The translations under genes were made by a program, and so were the position numbers. Under the pieces are notes generated by a model. That model did not search any database, was not told the origin of the DNA, and saw only the letters and a program-made list of their open reading frames with translations. Source: Flavobacterium hankyongi (GTDB lineage Bacteria; Bacteroidota; Bacteroidia; Flavobacteriales; Flavobacteriaceae). From it: a DNA stretch of 64,000 nucleotides. The stretch covers positions 1,116,001-1,180,000 of the forward strand of contig NZ_CP085725.1 in assembly GCF_036840915.1 (NCBI RefSeq), read 5' to 3'. How positions within the stretch are numbered: position 1 is the stretch's first letter; every line of letters starts with the position of its first letter. Of the stretch, positions 53,854 through 62,998 are shown in pieces.

Positions 53854-54132
53854 ATGAATGTAGTTGAAAGAGCTAAGGCTCCAACACCAAAGTTTTTCAG
53901 AGTTTTGAGAACAGTAGGTTTAGCATTATTGGCGGTTGGTGGTAGTATTGCTGCTGCTCCTGTGGCACTACCCGCAGTTATTGTAACTGTTGCCGGTTAT
54001 GCCGCAGTCGCTGGAACTGTTTTATCTGCTGTAAGCCAGGTTACGGTTGATGATGATGCAAAGCGCGAGCATGAAATTGTGAAACGCCTGGAGGAAGAAA
54101 ATAAATACTTACCTCGTGATGGAATCAAATAA
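53854..54132 (+). CDS. Small membrane protein, holin-like
   Basis: A 92-residue protein with a long Ala/Val/Gly-rich hydrophobic stretch at about 22-65 (two helices: TVGLALLAVGGSIAAAPVAL; VIVTVAGYAAVAGTVLSAVS) and a charged C-terminus. The pattern is that of small holins or membrane toxins. The next gene overlaps it by 14 bp. Confidence 0.65.
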   Translation: MNVVERAKAPTPKFFRVLRTVGLALLAVGGSIAAAPVALPAVIVTVAGYAAVAGTVLSAVSQVTVDDDAKREHEIVKRLEEENKYLPRDGIK

Positions 54133-54295
54133 TACAATCCATGTGGGAACGGCAGCCGGAACAGTTTTAAGTATTGTGCCTAATATCAGTTCCGAAGATG
54201 TTTTAAAAACGATTGTTTTGGCAATTGTCGGAGCAATCGTAAGTTTTACAGTCTCTCTACTCTTAAAGAGGCTGACAAAATCCAAAAATAAATAG
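54119..54295 (+). CDS. 58-residue membrane protein, holin-like
   Basis: A 58-residue protein (MESNNTIHVGTAAGTVLSIV, then TIVLAIVGAIVSFTVSLLLK, RLTKSKNK) with one or two membrane segments and a basic tail. It starts inside the 92-residue gene (14-bp overlap, different frame) and ends 36 bp before a terminator. The coupling supports its reality despite its size. Confidence 0.65.
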   Translation: MESNNTIHVGTAAGTVLSIVPNISSEDVLKTIVLAIVGAIVSFTVSLLLKRLTKSKNK

Positions 54296-54331
54296 TCCGG
54301 TTTTGATTGGTAACCTTTTCCGGATAATTAG

Positions 54332-54365
54332 AAAGCCTAATCTTGTGACGATTAGGCTTTTTTTA
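54332..54365. terminator. Terminator between convergent small genes
   Basis: Stem aaagcctaatc/gattaggcttt with a 7-nt loop and T-run, after the 58-residue gene. Confidence 0.93.
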
Positions 54366-54367
54366 TG

Positions 54368-54547
54368 TTATCCTTCCTGAAATTGATTTAAAGTTACTTC
54401 TTCAATTACTACCTCAGCATCTGAAGTATACAATCCGTTATATTTTGCAATATCGACAGCTTTGTTTCTGCTGTCGAATATTCCAAAATAAATTCTCGAT
54501 GATTTGGTTTTCCAAGCATCTGTTTGGTACAAAATAAATAGTGTCAT
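54368..54547 (-). CDS. 59-residue protein of unknown function
   Basis: A short cytoplasmic protein (MTLFILYQTDAWKTKSSRIY, then FGIFDSRNKAVDIAKYNGLY) with alternating strands and one helix, like small proteins common in Bacteroidota conjugative elements. It begins 32 bp after the next gene upstream on the same strand and ends at the shared terminator. Confidence 0.6.
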   Translation of the reverse strand: MTLFILYQTDAWKTKSSRIYFGIFDSRNKAVDIAKYNGLYTSDAEVVIEEVTLNQFQEG

Positions 54548-54579
54548 AGGATGTTCTTGTTATGTTAATGGCTTTTACT

Positions 54580-55002
54580 TTATCTCTTGCAATACCTGTA
54601 CAGGATAGTTCTACGCAAATCGTTAATAAGATTGATATTCTCTTGAAATTGCTTTTCTTTTGATTCCAAAAGGCGTAATGCCTGAATGTTTTTTTTGTGT
54701 TGCTCGTAGTCATCATACATTTCTGTTACTCTTGGAAACAACTCTTTTTTAAATTCCTGCAATCGTATAAAAGGTATAACCGAACCTATTAAAAACTGAT
54801 GCCAAAATTTTGACTTCCATAAACTGAAAGTTACCCAGTAAATATTTTCGCAATCTTCTTCGTTTTGAAAAATAAGTACGAAACTGTTTGTAAATGGCTC
54901 TTTTTGCGGTTTACCGCTGTTAAGTCCTTTGTTTAGGACAAATAAATGTGGTTTACCGTAAATAGTGTCCTTTCTGTGGGTTTTAACGATGTAATTTGTC
55001 AT
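54580..55002 (-). CDS. DUF6943-like protein
   Basis: A 140-residue protein (MTNYIVKTHRKDTIYGKPHL, KGLNSGKPQKEPFTNSFVLI, then FWHQFLIGSVIPFIRL) that I associate with DUF6943, a family found in Bacteroidota mobile elements; from memory only. The C-terminal third is helical and charged. Probably co-transcribed with the 59-residue gene. Confidence 0.62.
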   Translation of the reverse strand: MTNYIVKTHRKDTIYGKPHLFVLNKGLNSGKPQKEPFTNSFVLIFQNEEDCENIYWVTFSLWKSKFWHQFLIGSVIPFIRLQEFKKELFPRVTEMYDDYEQHKKNIQALRLLESKEKQFQENINLINDLRRTILYRYCKR

Positions 55003-56023
55003 GGCTTCGGATTTTAGTTTAATGCTCGTTTCCTTCCTTTCACAACAATTTTTTCAAAAGAAAAAAGAGTAAAAAAGAAAGCCATACAACACTGTGGAGG
55101 GGTTCAGAAAAGCAAGTTTTTCTGGAAAAATACTACCCGAATGGGTGGAGATTTTTACAGAAACCCGTAGGGCTTGAACTTGCTTTTTTGAAGACCGGAA
55201 CTAATCTTTGCCTTCTTTTTTTCTCTTTTTTGTTTTGATATCCGAATTGTTTCTTCTGAAATCCTGTTCTTCATGAATTGAGAGCTAATCGTCTTGAAAG
55301 GGTTTGAAATTTTTGGGCAGTTTGAATAAAAGAAACTTGTCAGTAAAAGCATAGTGCGTTTCAAAATGAACTAAAATTTCAAACTCTTTCTTGGATTTGT
55401 TTTTTGGGGATGCCTGCACAGGGTTAAGAAAGCAGTTAGTACTGTTAAGTGAGAGTTGATGCTATGAAAACGGAAAGCATCTTCAAAAAACAATGAAAAC
55501 ACTACGTAGTGCGGTGGCAGTAGCGGAAGTAAGGGTATTGTTTTTTTATTTGTGAACCACCTTACTTGTGATTGCTTTTGTGCCGGCTTGATGCCTTGAC
55601 TGGTGAATAGTGAACTATGGGAAGTGAATAGTTAATTGGTGTTATGAATTGTTTTGGCATTAAGACGGCGGGGAAGCAATTAAGACAATGCTACTGACAA
55701 ATGAAAAAACAATACTCTTGCGGGCAAATTTTGGCTTTGTGGGTGCTGCTTACTTGAGTGGACAGTCACAGTCACAGTTTACAAGTGAGTTGTGTTATGG
55801 AAATGCTACAGCACTTACAAAGACAATGCAAGTACTACCGATGTAAACGCAACGAATGTAAAAACAGGGAAGACATACTTTCTTTAAAGTACAGAAAACC
55901 GAATGGTTTCTTATGAAAAACAGGACGTTCTTAATGGTGGTGGCGAAGGGCGGTGTTTTTGGTAGCTGGGTGGTGCGATGGAAGCTGCCAAAAATGTTGC
56001 CCTGGAGCCACTACCCTGCGCGG

Positions 56024-56117
56024 CTGTTTTACATAATGACATCTTATAGTTCTTGGCTTTCCAAAAAAACAATAACTAGGTCTGACATGAACTATAAGAC
56101 TGCATTATGTAACACAG
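56024..56117. repeat. Long inverted repeat, 29-bp arms
   Basis: Arms 56024-56052 and 56089-56117 pair over ctgt-ttacataatg-cttatagttc with only a few mismatches, around a 36-nt loop. Confidence 0.85.
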
Positions 56118-56124
56118 CTTGGGG

Positions 56125-56194
56125 AAAAAAATTACTGGCGCAAGTTGCGAAGCATACGTGTTTTTGCATCAAAAACTGTGACAGTAATTTTTTT
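56125..56194. repeat. Inverted repeat, 13-bp arms
   Basis: aaaaaaattactg (56125-56137) and cagtaattttttt (56182-56194), perfect arms around a 44-nt loop; ends in a T-run like a terminator. Confidence 0.8.
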
Positions 56195-56413
56195 AAGGGA
56201 TGGTAAATAATTCTATTGAACTACTTTACACAATCAATAAAGAAAGTACCATTTCTCTGAAGAAATTAACGAAATGAAGCAAACAAAGAACAGGCTTTAG
56301 GAATACTTGGACTAAAGACGGTTTTTGTGCAGCTGAATAAGGTAATGACTTTATAAAAAAAAGATGCTTACTTATTACAGCAAACATCATTTTCTTTTGA
56401 ATTATAACTAACA

Positions 56414-58453
56414 CTAAAATTTCGTCCTCTGAATCCGTACAGCATTAAGAATAGCCAATAAAGCAACACCTACATCTGCAAATACGGCTTCCCACATTGT
56501 AGCTAATCCTCCTGCTCCAAGAATAAGAACAACTGCCTTTACTGTGAATGCCAAACCAATATTTTGCCAAACTATTTTCTTGGTTTGCTTCCCAATAGCA
56601 ATTGCCATTGGAATCTTGCTTGGTTTGTCATCCTGAATAACCACATCGGCGGTTTCTATGGTGGCATCGCTGCCTAAACCTCCCATTGCAATACCAACAT
56701 TACTCAACGCCACCACAGGCGCATCGTTTACCCCATCACCCACAAAAGCAACGGTTTCGTTTTTAGCTTTGATTTCTTTTACCTTGTTTACCTTGTCTTC
56801 GGGAAGTAATTCGCCAAAGGCATTTGAAATACCAAGTTTTGAAGCAACAAATTGAACAACTGTGTTTTTATCACCACTTAACATTGTTGTTTTTACTCCC
56901 AACGCTTTTAGTTTGTCAATTGTGATTTGTGCGTCTTCTTTTATACTGTCGGCAATGGTGATGTAACCAACGAATTTAGAATCGTACGCAATCGCAATTA
57001 AAGTATAAACGATACTTGAAGGATCAATATCATAAGCAATAGAAAACTTGTCCATCAGTTTGAAATTACCAACCAATAATTCTTTTCCTTTAACAATGGC
57101 TTTCAATCCGTATCCTGATATTTCTTCCACATTTTGCAATTCAATTGAAGCATCGATAGTTCCAACGTATTGATGAATAGCTGTTGCAACGGGATGGGTA
57201 CTTTGTCCTTCCAATGCATTGACCATTTTTAATATATCCTCTTTGTTAAATTCGGGTTTGATAACTACTTCCTGTACTTTAAAAACACCTTCGGTCATTG
57301 TACCGGTTTTATCCATTACGACATTTTGGACAGAAGCCATTACATCAAGAAAGTTACTTCCTTTGAACAGAATACCGTTTTTACTTGCTGCTCCGATTCC
57401 GCCGAAATAACCCAACGGAATACTGATAACCAAGGCGCATGGGCAAGAAATTACCAAGAAAACCAACGCTCTGTACAACCAATCGCTAAACACATAATTA
57501 GCCACAAACAGCATAGGTAAAACACAAATGGCTATGGCTAAAAACACTACAATCGGGGTGTAAATTTTGGCAAACTTTCTGATAAATAATTCGGTTGGTG
57601 CTTTTTGAGCAGTAGCATTCTGAACCAATTCTAAGATTTTACTCAACTTACTATCGGTATAAGCTGTAGTTACTTTTATCTGAGAAACGGTATTCAAATT
57701 AATCATTCCGGCTAAAACAGTTTCGCCTTTACTTTTGGTATCGGGTTTACTTTCTCCTGTGAGTGCTGCTGTATTGAATGATGCTATTTCCGAAAGTAAT
57801 TCGCCATCCAAACCTAATTTTTCTCCTGGTTTTAATTGTATAATATCTCCAATTTTGGCTGTTTCAGCTTTGATGGTTTTAGCAACATTATTTTCTAACA
57901 CGGTTACTTCATCAGGGCGTTGGTCAAGTAAGGATTTGATATTGGCTTTAGCTCTTTTAACTGCCATTGTTTGGAATATTTCGCCAATGGCATAAAAGAG
58001 CATTACCGCTACGCCCTCGGGAAATTCGCCAATGACAAATGCTCCAATAGTAGCTATACTCATCAATAAAAACTCTGAAAAGATTTCGCCTTTGCGCATA
58101 CTCTCTACAGCTTCTTTTACTACAGGCAAACCCACAGGAATATATGCCACAATATACCATCCAATTCGTACCCAAACTGTGAACCAAGACGGTGTAAAAT
58201 AATTATCAAAACCTATGGCAACCAATAATAAAACAAAACTTAATATTGCAGGCAAGAACATTTGAAAAGTAGATTTTTCCTCGTTTGAATGCTCGTGATT
58301 GTGTCCGTCATCGTTAGAATGTTCATGGTCATTGTGTGCTGCTGTGCAACAACCAGTTTCATTATCTGTTTTATGATGGATTTTTTCTTCTAAAGTGCAA
58401 CAAAGCTGTTTGCCGTTTGCATCGTATTTATGGTTGTGGTTTGAATTTTTCAT
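56414..58453 (-). CDS. Zn/Cd/Pb-type P1B ATPase
   Basis: A 679-residue heavy-metal exporter. The His-rich N-terminus (about 1-60, with CC and HNHEH-type clusters) probably binds metal and replaces a classic GMTCxxC domain. Then come TGES at 232-235, the CPC metal site at 337-339, phosphorylation site DKTGT (Asp381), HP in STHPVA and the hinge GDGVNDAP. The CPC motif with a His-rich tail fits the ZntA/CadA type for Zn, Cd or Pb efflux. The CDF exporter gene is 3 kb upstream on the same strand, giving a metal-resistance group. Confidence 0.93.
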   Translation of the reverse strand: MKNSNHNHKYDANGKQLCCTLEEKIHHKTDNETGCCTAAHNDHEHSNDDGHNHEHSNEEKSTFQMFLPAILSFVLLLVAIGFDNYFTPSWFTVWVRIGWYIVAYIPVGLPVVKEAVESMRKGEIFSEFLLMSIATIGAFVIGEFPEGVAVMLFYAIGEIFQTMAVKRAKANIKSLLDQRPDEVTVLENNVAKTIKAETAKIGDIIQLKPGEKLGLDGELLSEIASFNTAALTGESKPDTKSKGETVLAGMINLNTVSQIKVTTAYTDSKLSKILELVQNATAQKAPTELFIRKFAKIYTPIVVFLAIAICVLPMLFVANYVFSDWLYRALVFLVISCPCALVISIPLGYFGGIGAASKNGILFKGSNFLDVMASVQNVVMDKTGTMTEGVFKVQEVVIKPEFNKEDILKMVNALEGQSTHPVATAIHQYVGTIDASIELQNVEEISGYGLKAIVKGKELLVGNFKLMDKFSIAYDIDPSSIVYTLIAIAYDSKFVGYITIADSIKEDAQITIDKLKALGVKTTMLSGDKNTVVQFVASKLGISNAFGELLPEDKVNKVKEIKAKNETVAFVGDGVNDAPVVALSNVGIAMGGLGSDATIETADVVIQDDKPSKIPMAIAIGKQTKKIVWQNIGLAFTVKAVVLILGAGGLATMWEAVFADVGVALLAILNAVRIQRTKF

Positions 58454-58517
58454 TGTTTTATTTTAAAATTGACAAGTCCTTCTGCTTAAAAATAGTGAAG
58501 ATGTTGATTATTAAATA

Positions 58518-60482
58518 TTAGTTGCTTCTTTCTTTCATCTTCCCATTTTTAAAGCGTTCGCTTGCAGCTTGATAATAAGATATAGTTACTTTTTTTAGTA
58601 CTTCATTTTTGAGTTTTAATTCATTAGAAATGGTTTTATTTTCATGATTATACAGGAATTGTCGTGTGTTTTTATGGTCGTCAATTTGCGTAAAAATGTT
58701 GTTTTTAAGCAATCCTAAAGTTCTGTAATTTCCGATTAAAGCGCGCTCTTCTTCTGGTTTCATTATAAAAATATTTTTTCCGAAGGTGGCGTTTTCAAAA
58801 TTCCAATCGAATAAGGAAAATAAAGTAGGCATCAAATCTATTTGTGAAGCTAATTTTCCCACTTCCATTTTTGTAGATTTGAAATTGAAAATTACGGCCG
58901 GAATGTGGTGTTTTTCGGTATTAATTTCCCATTTACCTGCACTACTTGCACAATGATCGGCTACAATAACGAAAACGGTATTGCTAAACCAAGATTTAGT
59001 TTTTGCATTTTTTATAAATTCTCCCAATGCATAATCGGTGTATTTTATAGCAGATTCTCGACTTCCTTCCTTCATCGAAATTTTATTCTCAGGAAAAGTG
59101 AATGGTTTATGATTTGAAGTAGTCATAATAAACTGAAAAAACGGCTGGTTGCTTTTAGTCTTTAAGTCAGCCATTTTCAGTGATTGATTATAAATATCTT
59201 CATCGCAAATTCCCCACGCATTTTCAAACGTAACATCCTTATCTTCAATATTAATTCTTTCGGTTTTAATATTTTCTGGTAGAGGATTCCCTCGGTTTCT
59301 ATCAACAATGGTAAAACCTTGACCACCAAAAAAAGCGTTCATATTATCAAAATAACCATCGCCTCCGTATATGAATTTCAAATCATAATTTTTCTTTTTC
59401 AAAATTGTTGCAATAGAAAAAAGCTGGTCATTATTTGGTCTTCTTACAATACTATTACCCGGAGTTGGCGGAACACAAAGCATGAGCGCTTCCATTCCAC
59501 GAACTGTTCTAGTTCCGGTTGCAAACATATTTGTGAAGAAAATACCATCACTTGCTAAATTTTCATAGCTAGTAGTAAGGTTTTGCTTATTCCCGAATTT
59601 TTGTAAAAATTCGGCACTAAAACTTTCAATAGAAATCAAAATAATATTGGGATTTTCGGTGCTTTTTCCTTCCCTTTTTCTTGTAATATTATCGAATTTT
59701 GTGTTGGTGAAATTTTCATTTTCTTGCAAAAGCTCTTTTTTTAAAAGAGTGTACACTTCTTTTTCTGGCAATGTGCTGTAAAATTGTTGGTAGTCTAATT
59801 CATTGGCTATTAAAGCTGAAAAAAACGAAAAAACACCGTTTTTAGTTAGCTCGTTTACATAAGTATTGGAACTAAATTCGGCTTGTTTGTTTTGTAACAA
59901 CTTTAACATTCCCAAACTGGAAATGACAATTATTGCAGTGTAAATAAATCTTTCTCCAAATCTCATTTGATCAGAAAATGCATATTTGAAAATTCCTTTT
60001 TTTCTAAAAAAATAAAGAATAAGAAAAATACATACAGCTAAACCAAAGATTAACATTGGAATAGGATACGATTGATTTATGTTTTCCACTACTTCGTATG
60101 TGTAAATGAGGTAATCTACTGCAATAAAATTAAATTTTGTTTTGAATTCGTCCCAAAAAGGAAATTCAGCAGCAAAAGAAAATAATTCTATAAAAAGCAT
60201 GATAGACATAAAAAAATAATTTAAGATTACATCTGCTTTACTTCCAATCCATTTTGATGGGAACACTAATAAATAAAACGAATAGAAAATCACGAAAAAT
60301 AATGCGACGCAAAAATCGAACAAAAAACCTTTAAAAAAAACAATAAAAAGTTGGGGCAAATTTTCGGATAAATTTTCGGCAGAAAGTACCGCAAATGCGC
60401 ATCTTACCAAAAACGCGATGATTATATATAATAGCAAGAATGCGAAAAGCAGTGCATACCTGTTTTTGACTTTTTTCTTCAT
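58518..60482 (-). CDS. LTA-synthase-like membrane sulfatase
   Basis: A 654-residue inner-membrane protein: five helices in the first 195 residues, then a sulfatase/phosphotransferase domain with metal-binding Glu286 (ISIESFS), the nucleophile region FATGTRTVRG near 320-329 and VIVADHCASS. Relatives transfer phosphoglycerol or phosphoethanolamine to envelope glycans or lipids. In a Gram-negative it may modify the surface. It lies 6 bp after the bestrophin-like gene. Confidence 0.9.
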   Translation of the reverse strand: MKKKVKNRYALLFAFLLLYIIIAFLVRCAFAVLSAENLSENLPQLFIVFFKGFLFDFCVALFFVIFYSFYLLVFPSKWIGSKADVILNYFFMSIMLFIELFSFAAEFPFWDEFKTKFNFIAVDYLIYTYEVVENINQSYPIPMLIFGLAVCIFLILYFFRKKGIFKYAFSDQMRFGERFIYTAIIVISSLGMLKLLQNKQAEFSSNTYVNELTKNGVFSFFSALIANELDYQQFYSTLPEKEVYTLLKKELLQENENFTNTKFDNITRKREGKSTENPNIILISIESFSAEFLQKFGNKQNLTTSYENLASDGIFFTNMFATGTRTVRGMEALMLCVPPTPGNSIVRRPNNDQLFSIATILKKKNYDLKFIYGGDGYFDNMNAFFGGQGFTIVDRNRGNPLPENIKTERINIEDKDVTFENAWGICDEDIYNQSLKMADLKTKSNQPFFQFIMTTSNHKPFTFPENKISMKEGSRESAIKYTDYALGEFIKNAKTKSWFSNTVFVIVADHCASSAGKWEINTEKHHIPAVIFNFKSTKMEVGKLASQIDLMPTLFSLFDWNFENATFGKNIFIMKPEEERALIGNYRTLGLLKNNIFTQIDDHKNTRQFLYNHENKTISNELKLKNEVLKKVTISYYQAASERFKNGKMKERSN

Positions 60483-60488
60483 AAAATT

Positions 60489-61391
60489 TTAGTTTTTATA
60501 ATATTTACCATATCGTTCATTTTCCTTTTGATGGTTCACTTCTCCTATCATTTGATTGATATTATTTTCTATGGTATTACTAAGTGTAGTCATAGGTATA
60601 TCGGTAGGTACATTTTCAAACGGGTCTTGCATTATTATAGCAGTTTTTTCAAATCCTATAAACATTAAAGGGATTAATGCGGTTAACAAAATTTCTGTAA
60701 TAATATCTATATCACTTAGACCAAATGGCAATAGGGTTGTAAAAACATAAATTAAACAATGAATTAAATGGCTGTAATTTTTTGGGAAAACTGTATTTTT
60801 TATTCGTTCGCACTTACCCATAGCATCAGTCAATCTTGCTATTGTGGCATCTATTTGCACTTGCTGATTTACATTTAATGAATATTTTTCTGTGAGTAAA
60901 TGCAAGTTTTCAGAATGTTTTTGCAGTAAAAGCAGTGGAATATTGTCGGCTTGAAAATTATTCGAAGTCAAATATTGCTCTACTTTTTTAGATGCTTTTT
61001 GTTTTCTCAACAATTCTGAAAGTGAAAAACACCAGATTATTTGTCTATCTGCATAATTTTTAATTTCTGATTTTCGCTCCTGGCTATTAGGTAGAAAGAG
61101 CATTATTTGTCTAATCAGTGTTCTGGAATCATTAACGATTTCGCCCCATACTTTTCTGGCTTCCCACCATCTATCATAAGATTGAGCAATTCGGAATGCT
61201 AATAATAATGATATCATTGTGGCTATAACTGTTGAAATTGTAATTGGAATATTTATTGAAACTCCAATAGAGCTATGATCAAAAAGGCTTGCTATAATTG
61301 CATATGAAATTATCAATGTAATTTGCCATTTGAGTCCTTTGAGAAAAAAAATTGTAGCTTTATAATTATTTTTTATCAGCATGTCGTTCAT
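60489..61391 (-). CDS. Bestrophin-family channel
   Basis: A 300-residue membrane protein with the bestrophin/UPF0187 signature (FRIAQSYDRWWEARKVWGEI near 67-86) and N- and C-terminal helices. The family forms pentameric anion channels. The gene leads the LTA-synthase-like gene (6-bp gap), and both probably adjust envelope charge or ion balance. Confidence 0.9.
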   Translation of the reverse strand: MNDMLIKNNYKATIFFLKGLKWQITLIISYAIIASLFDHSSIGVSINIPITISTVIATMISLLLAFRIAQSYDRWWEARKVWGEIVNDSRTLIRQIMLFLPNSQERKSEIKNYADRQIIWCFSLSELLRKQKASKKVEQYLTSNNFQADNIPLLLLQKHSENLHLLTEKYSLNVNQQVQIDATIARLTDAMGKCERIKNTVFPKNYSHLIHCLIYVFTTLLPFGLSDIDIITEILLTALIPLMFIGFEKTAIIMQDPFENVPTDIPMTTLSNTIENNINQMIGEVNHQKENERYGKYYKN

Positions 61392-61583
61392 TATTTTGTT
61401 TCCAATTGTATTTGAAGAAAATATAATTATTAAAGATTTATTATTTAGTGTTACCAGCTTCTTTCATTGTTGTATGCAGATTAAATATCTCTTTATTGCA
61501 CCAATTGAGTCCGTTTTTTTATCATCTACACCATTTACGTAAGTAATATTAAGTCACTATTGTGAAAAATTTAATAGTTTAAA

Positions 61584-62483
61584 TTAGATATTATTTGGTT
61601 TATAATCTGCTTTATTTAAATGAACTTCTACGGTAGTATGATTTATTTTATAACTTGTATTTAATTCTTTTTTTATCTCAAAAATAGTGTCATTCATCTC
61701 TGCGATTGTATTTTGTGATTTCATAATAATATGAACACTTAACGCATTTACGCCAGAGGTTAGAGACCAAATATGCAAATCGTGAATTGAATCAACACCC
61801 GATTTTTGTGAAATGTATTTTTCAATTGCATAAAAATCTACATCTTTTGGAACACCTTCTAAAAGAATATCAACTGATTCTTTCAATAAACTAAATGTTC
61901 TTGGTAAAATAAATAAGCCAATTAATGCGCTTATAATTGGATCGATTAATAGCCATCCTGTTGCCAAAATAATAATCCCCGCAATAATGACCGCAATAGA
62001 ACTTAACATATCACTTACAACCTCTAAAAAAGCTCCTTTAATATTGATGCTTTCCTTTGAACCAGCACTCAAAATTTTCATAGAAATTAAATTGATTATT
62101 AAACCAATTGAAGCAACTATAAGCATGGGAACTCCAGCTACTGCTGGTGGGTTTTCAAATCTTTGCCATGCTTCATACAATATATAGCCTGAAATAAATA
62201 TAAGTACAATAGCATTTATCAAAGCAGAAAATATTTCGGTTCTTAAATAACCATAAGACTTTTTACTGTTTCGAGGTTTTGAAGCCATCCAAATTGCAAA
62301 AAGTGCTAGTCCTTGACCTGCAACATCTGTTAACATATGTGCAGCATCAGAAAGTAATGCTAAGCTATTGGTTATAAATCCTACAATTACTTCAATAACA
62401 AAGTAGGTTAGTGTTATGACAAATACAATCTTTATAGATTTGTTGTATTTATTGCCCGCTGATGTTATATTTAGTGTTGACAT
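61584..62483 (-). CDS. Cation diffusion facilitator (CzcD-like)
   Basis: A 299-residue CDF transporter: six helices, metal site LLSDAAHMLTDV near 43-54 and a matching HxxxD pair later, then a cytoplasmic C-terminal domain (GVDSIHDLHIWSLTSGV). It exports Zn, Co or Cd using the proton gradient. It follows the MgtC/SapB-like gene by 17 bp. A 192-bp gap follows before the bestrophin-like gene; I see nothing in it. Confidence 0.93.
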   Translation of the reverse strand: MSTLNITSAGNKYNKSIKIVFVITLTYFVIEVIVGFITNSLALLSDAAHMLTDVAGQGLALFAIWMASKPRNSKKSYGYLRTEIFSALINAIVLIFISGYILYEAWQRFENPPAVAGVPMLIVASIGLIINLISMKILSAGSKESINIKGAFLEVVSDMLSSIAVIIAGIIILATGWLLIDPIISALIGLFILPRTFSLLKESVDILLEGVPKDVDFYAIEKYISQKSGVDSIHDLHIWSLTSGVNALSVHIIMKSQNTIAEMNDTIFEIKKELNTSYKINHTTVEVHLNKADYKPNNI

Positions 62484-62500
62484 TTTTTTGTTTTAAATAT

Positions 62501-62968
62501 TTAGTCATTCTTATTTTCTTCTCCATGTTTTCTAATCATTTTTTCTTTCCATTTTACATACCATTTTAGATGGTGTAATGAAAGTAAAAAGTACAATGCA
62601 ATCGCACCTATTATTGCTATAATAAACATATTCAATCCTACAGCAACCCCAACGGCTGAAGTACACCATACTGTTGCAGCTGTTGTTAATCCGCTTGATG
62701 ATCCTGTACTTGAATTGCGATAAATAATTCCTGCACCAAGAAAACCAACACCTGTTATAATATTTGCTATTACTCTTGAAGTATCTGCTGGATTATTTAC
62801 CAAATGAGCTGTAATAGCAGTAAATAAGGTTGCTCCAATACAAACCGCAGAATACGTTCTTATTCCGGCATCACGACCATGTTTCTCTCTATCTAAACCA
62901 ATAAACCCCCCTAATAAAAAAGAAATAATCAGTTTGGAGATGATAATTAATTCGGCATTAATATCCAT
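62501..62968 (-). CDS. MgtC/SapB-family membrane protein
   Basis: A 155-residue protein with four helices and the family core FLLGGFIGLDREKHGRDAGI, then RTYSAVCIGATLF and GVGFLGAGIIY. It is related to MgtC proteins tied to magnesium limitation and ATP-synthase control. It lies 30 bp after the dihydrolipoyl dehydrogenase gene and 17 bp before the CDF gene, apparently one transcript. Confidence 0.92.
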   Translation of the reverse strand: MDINAELIIISKLIISFLLGGFIGLDREKHGRDAGIRTYSAVCIGATLFTAITAHLVNNPADTSRVIANIITGVGFLGAGIIYRNSSTGSSSGLTTAATVWCTSAVGVAVGLNMFIIAIIGAIALYFLLSLHHLKWYVKWKEKMIRKHGEENKND

Positions 62969-62998
62969 AATTTCTATATTTTTTATTCGTTTTAATTT

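Larger units (their letters stand above)
55003..56413. other. 1.4-kb non-coding stretch, probably part of a mobile element
   Basis: No convincing gene. The stretch from 55380 to 56040 is richer in GC than its surroundings, with short direct repeats (acagtcacagtcacag near 55766). Frames at 55155-55364 (minus) and 55913-56206 (plus) do not look like proteins. The right part holds two large inverted repeats. It may contain the transfer or replication origin, or a non-coding RNA, of the element inserted at tRNA-Tyr. Confidence 0.6.

Noticed and set aside
53070..54295. Complete prophage
   Set aside because: No terminase, portal, capsid or tail genes in the window.
55155..55364. 69-residue frame on the minus strand
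   Set aside because: Basic low-complexity sequence in a non-coding tract; no conserved look or coupling.
55913..56206. 97-residue frame on the plus strand
   Set aside because: Runs through both large inverted repeats, has an unnatural composition rich in Trp and Cys, and no neighbour coupling.
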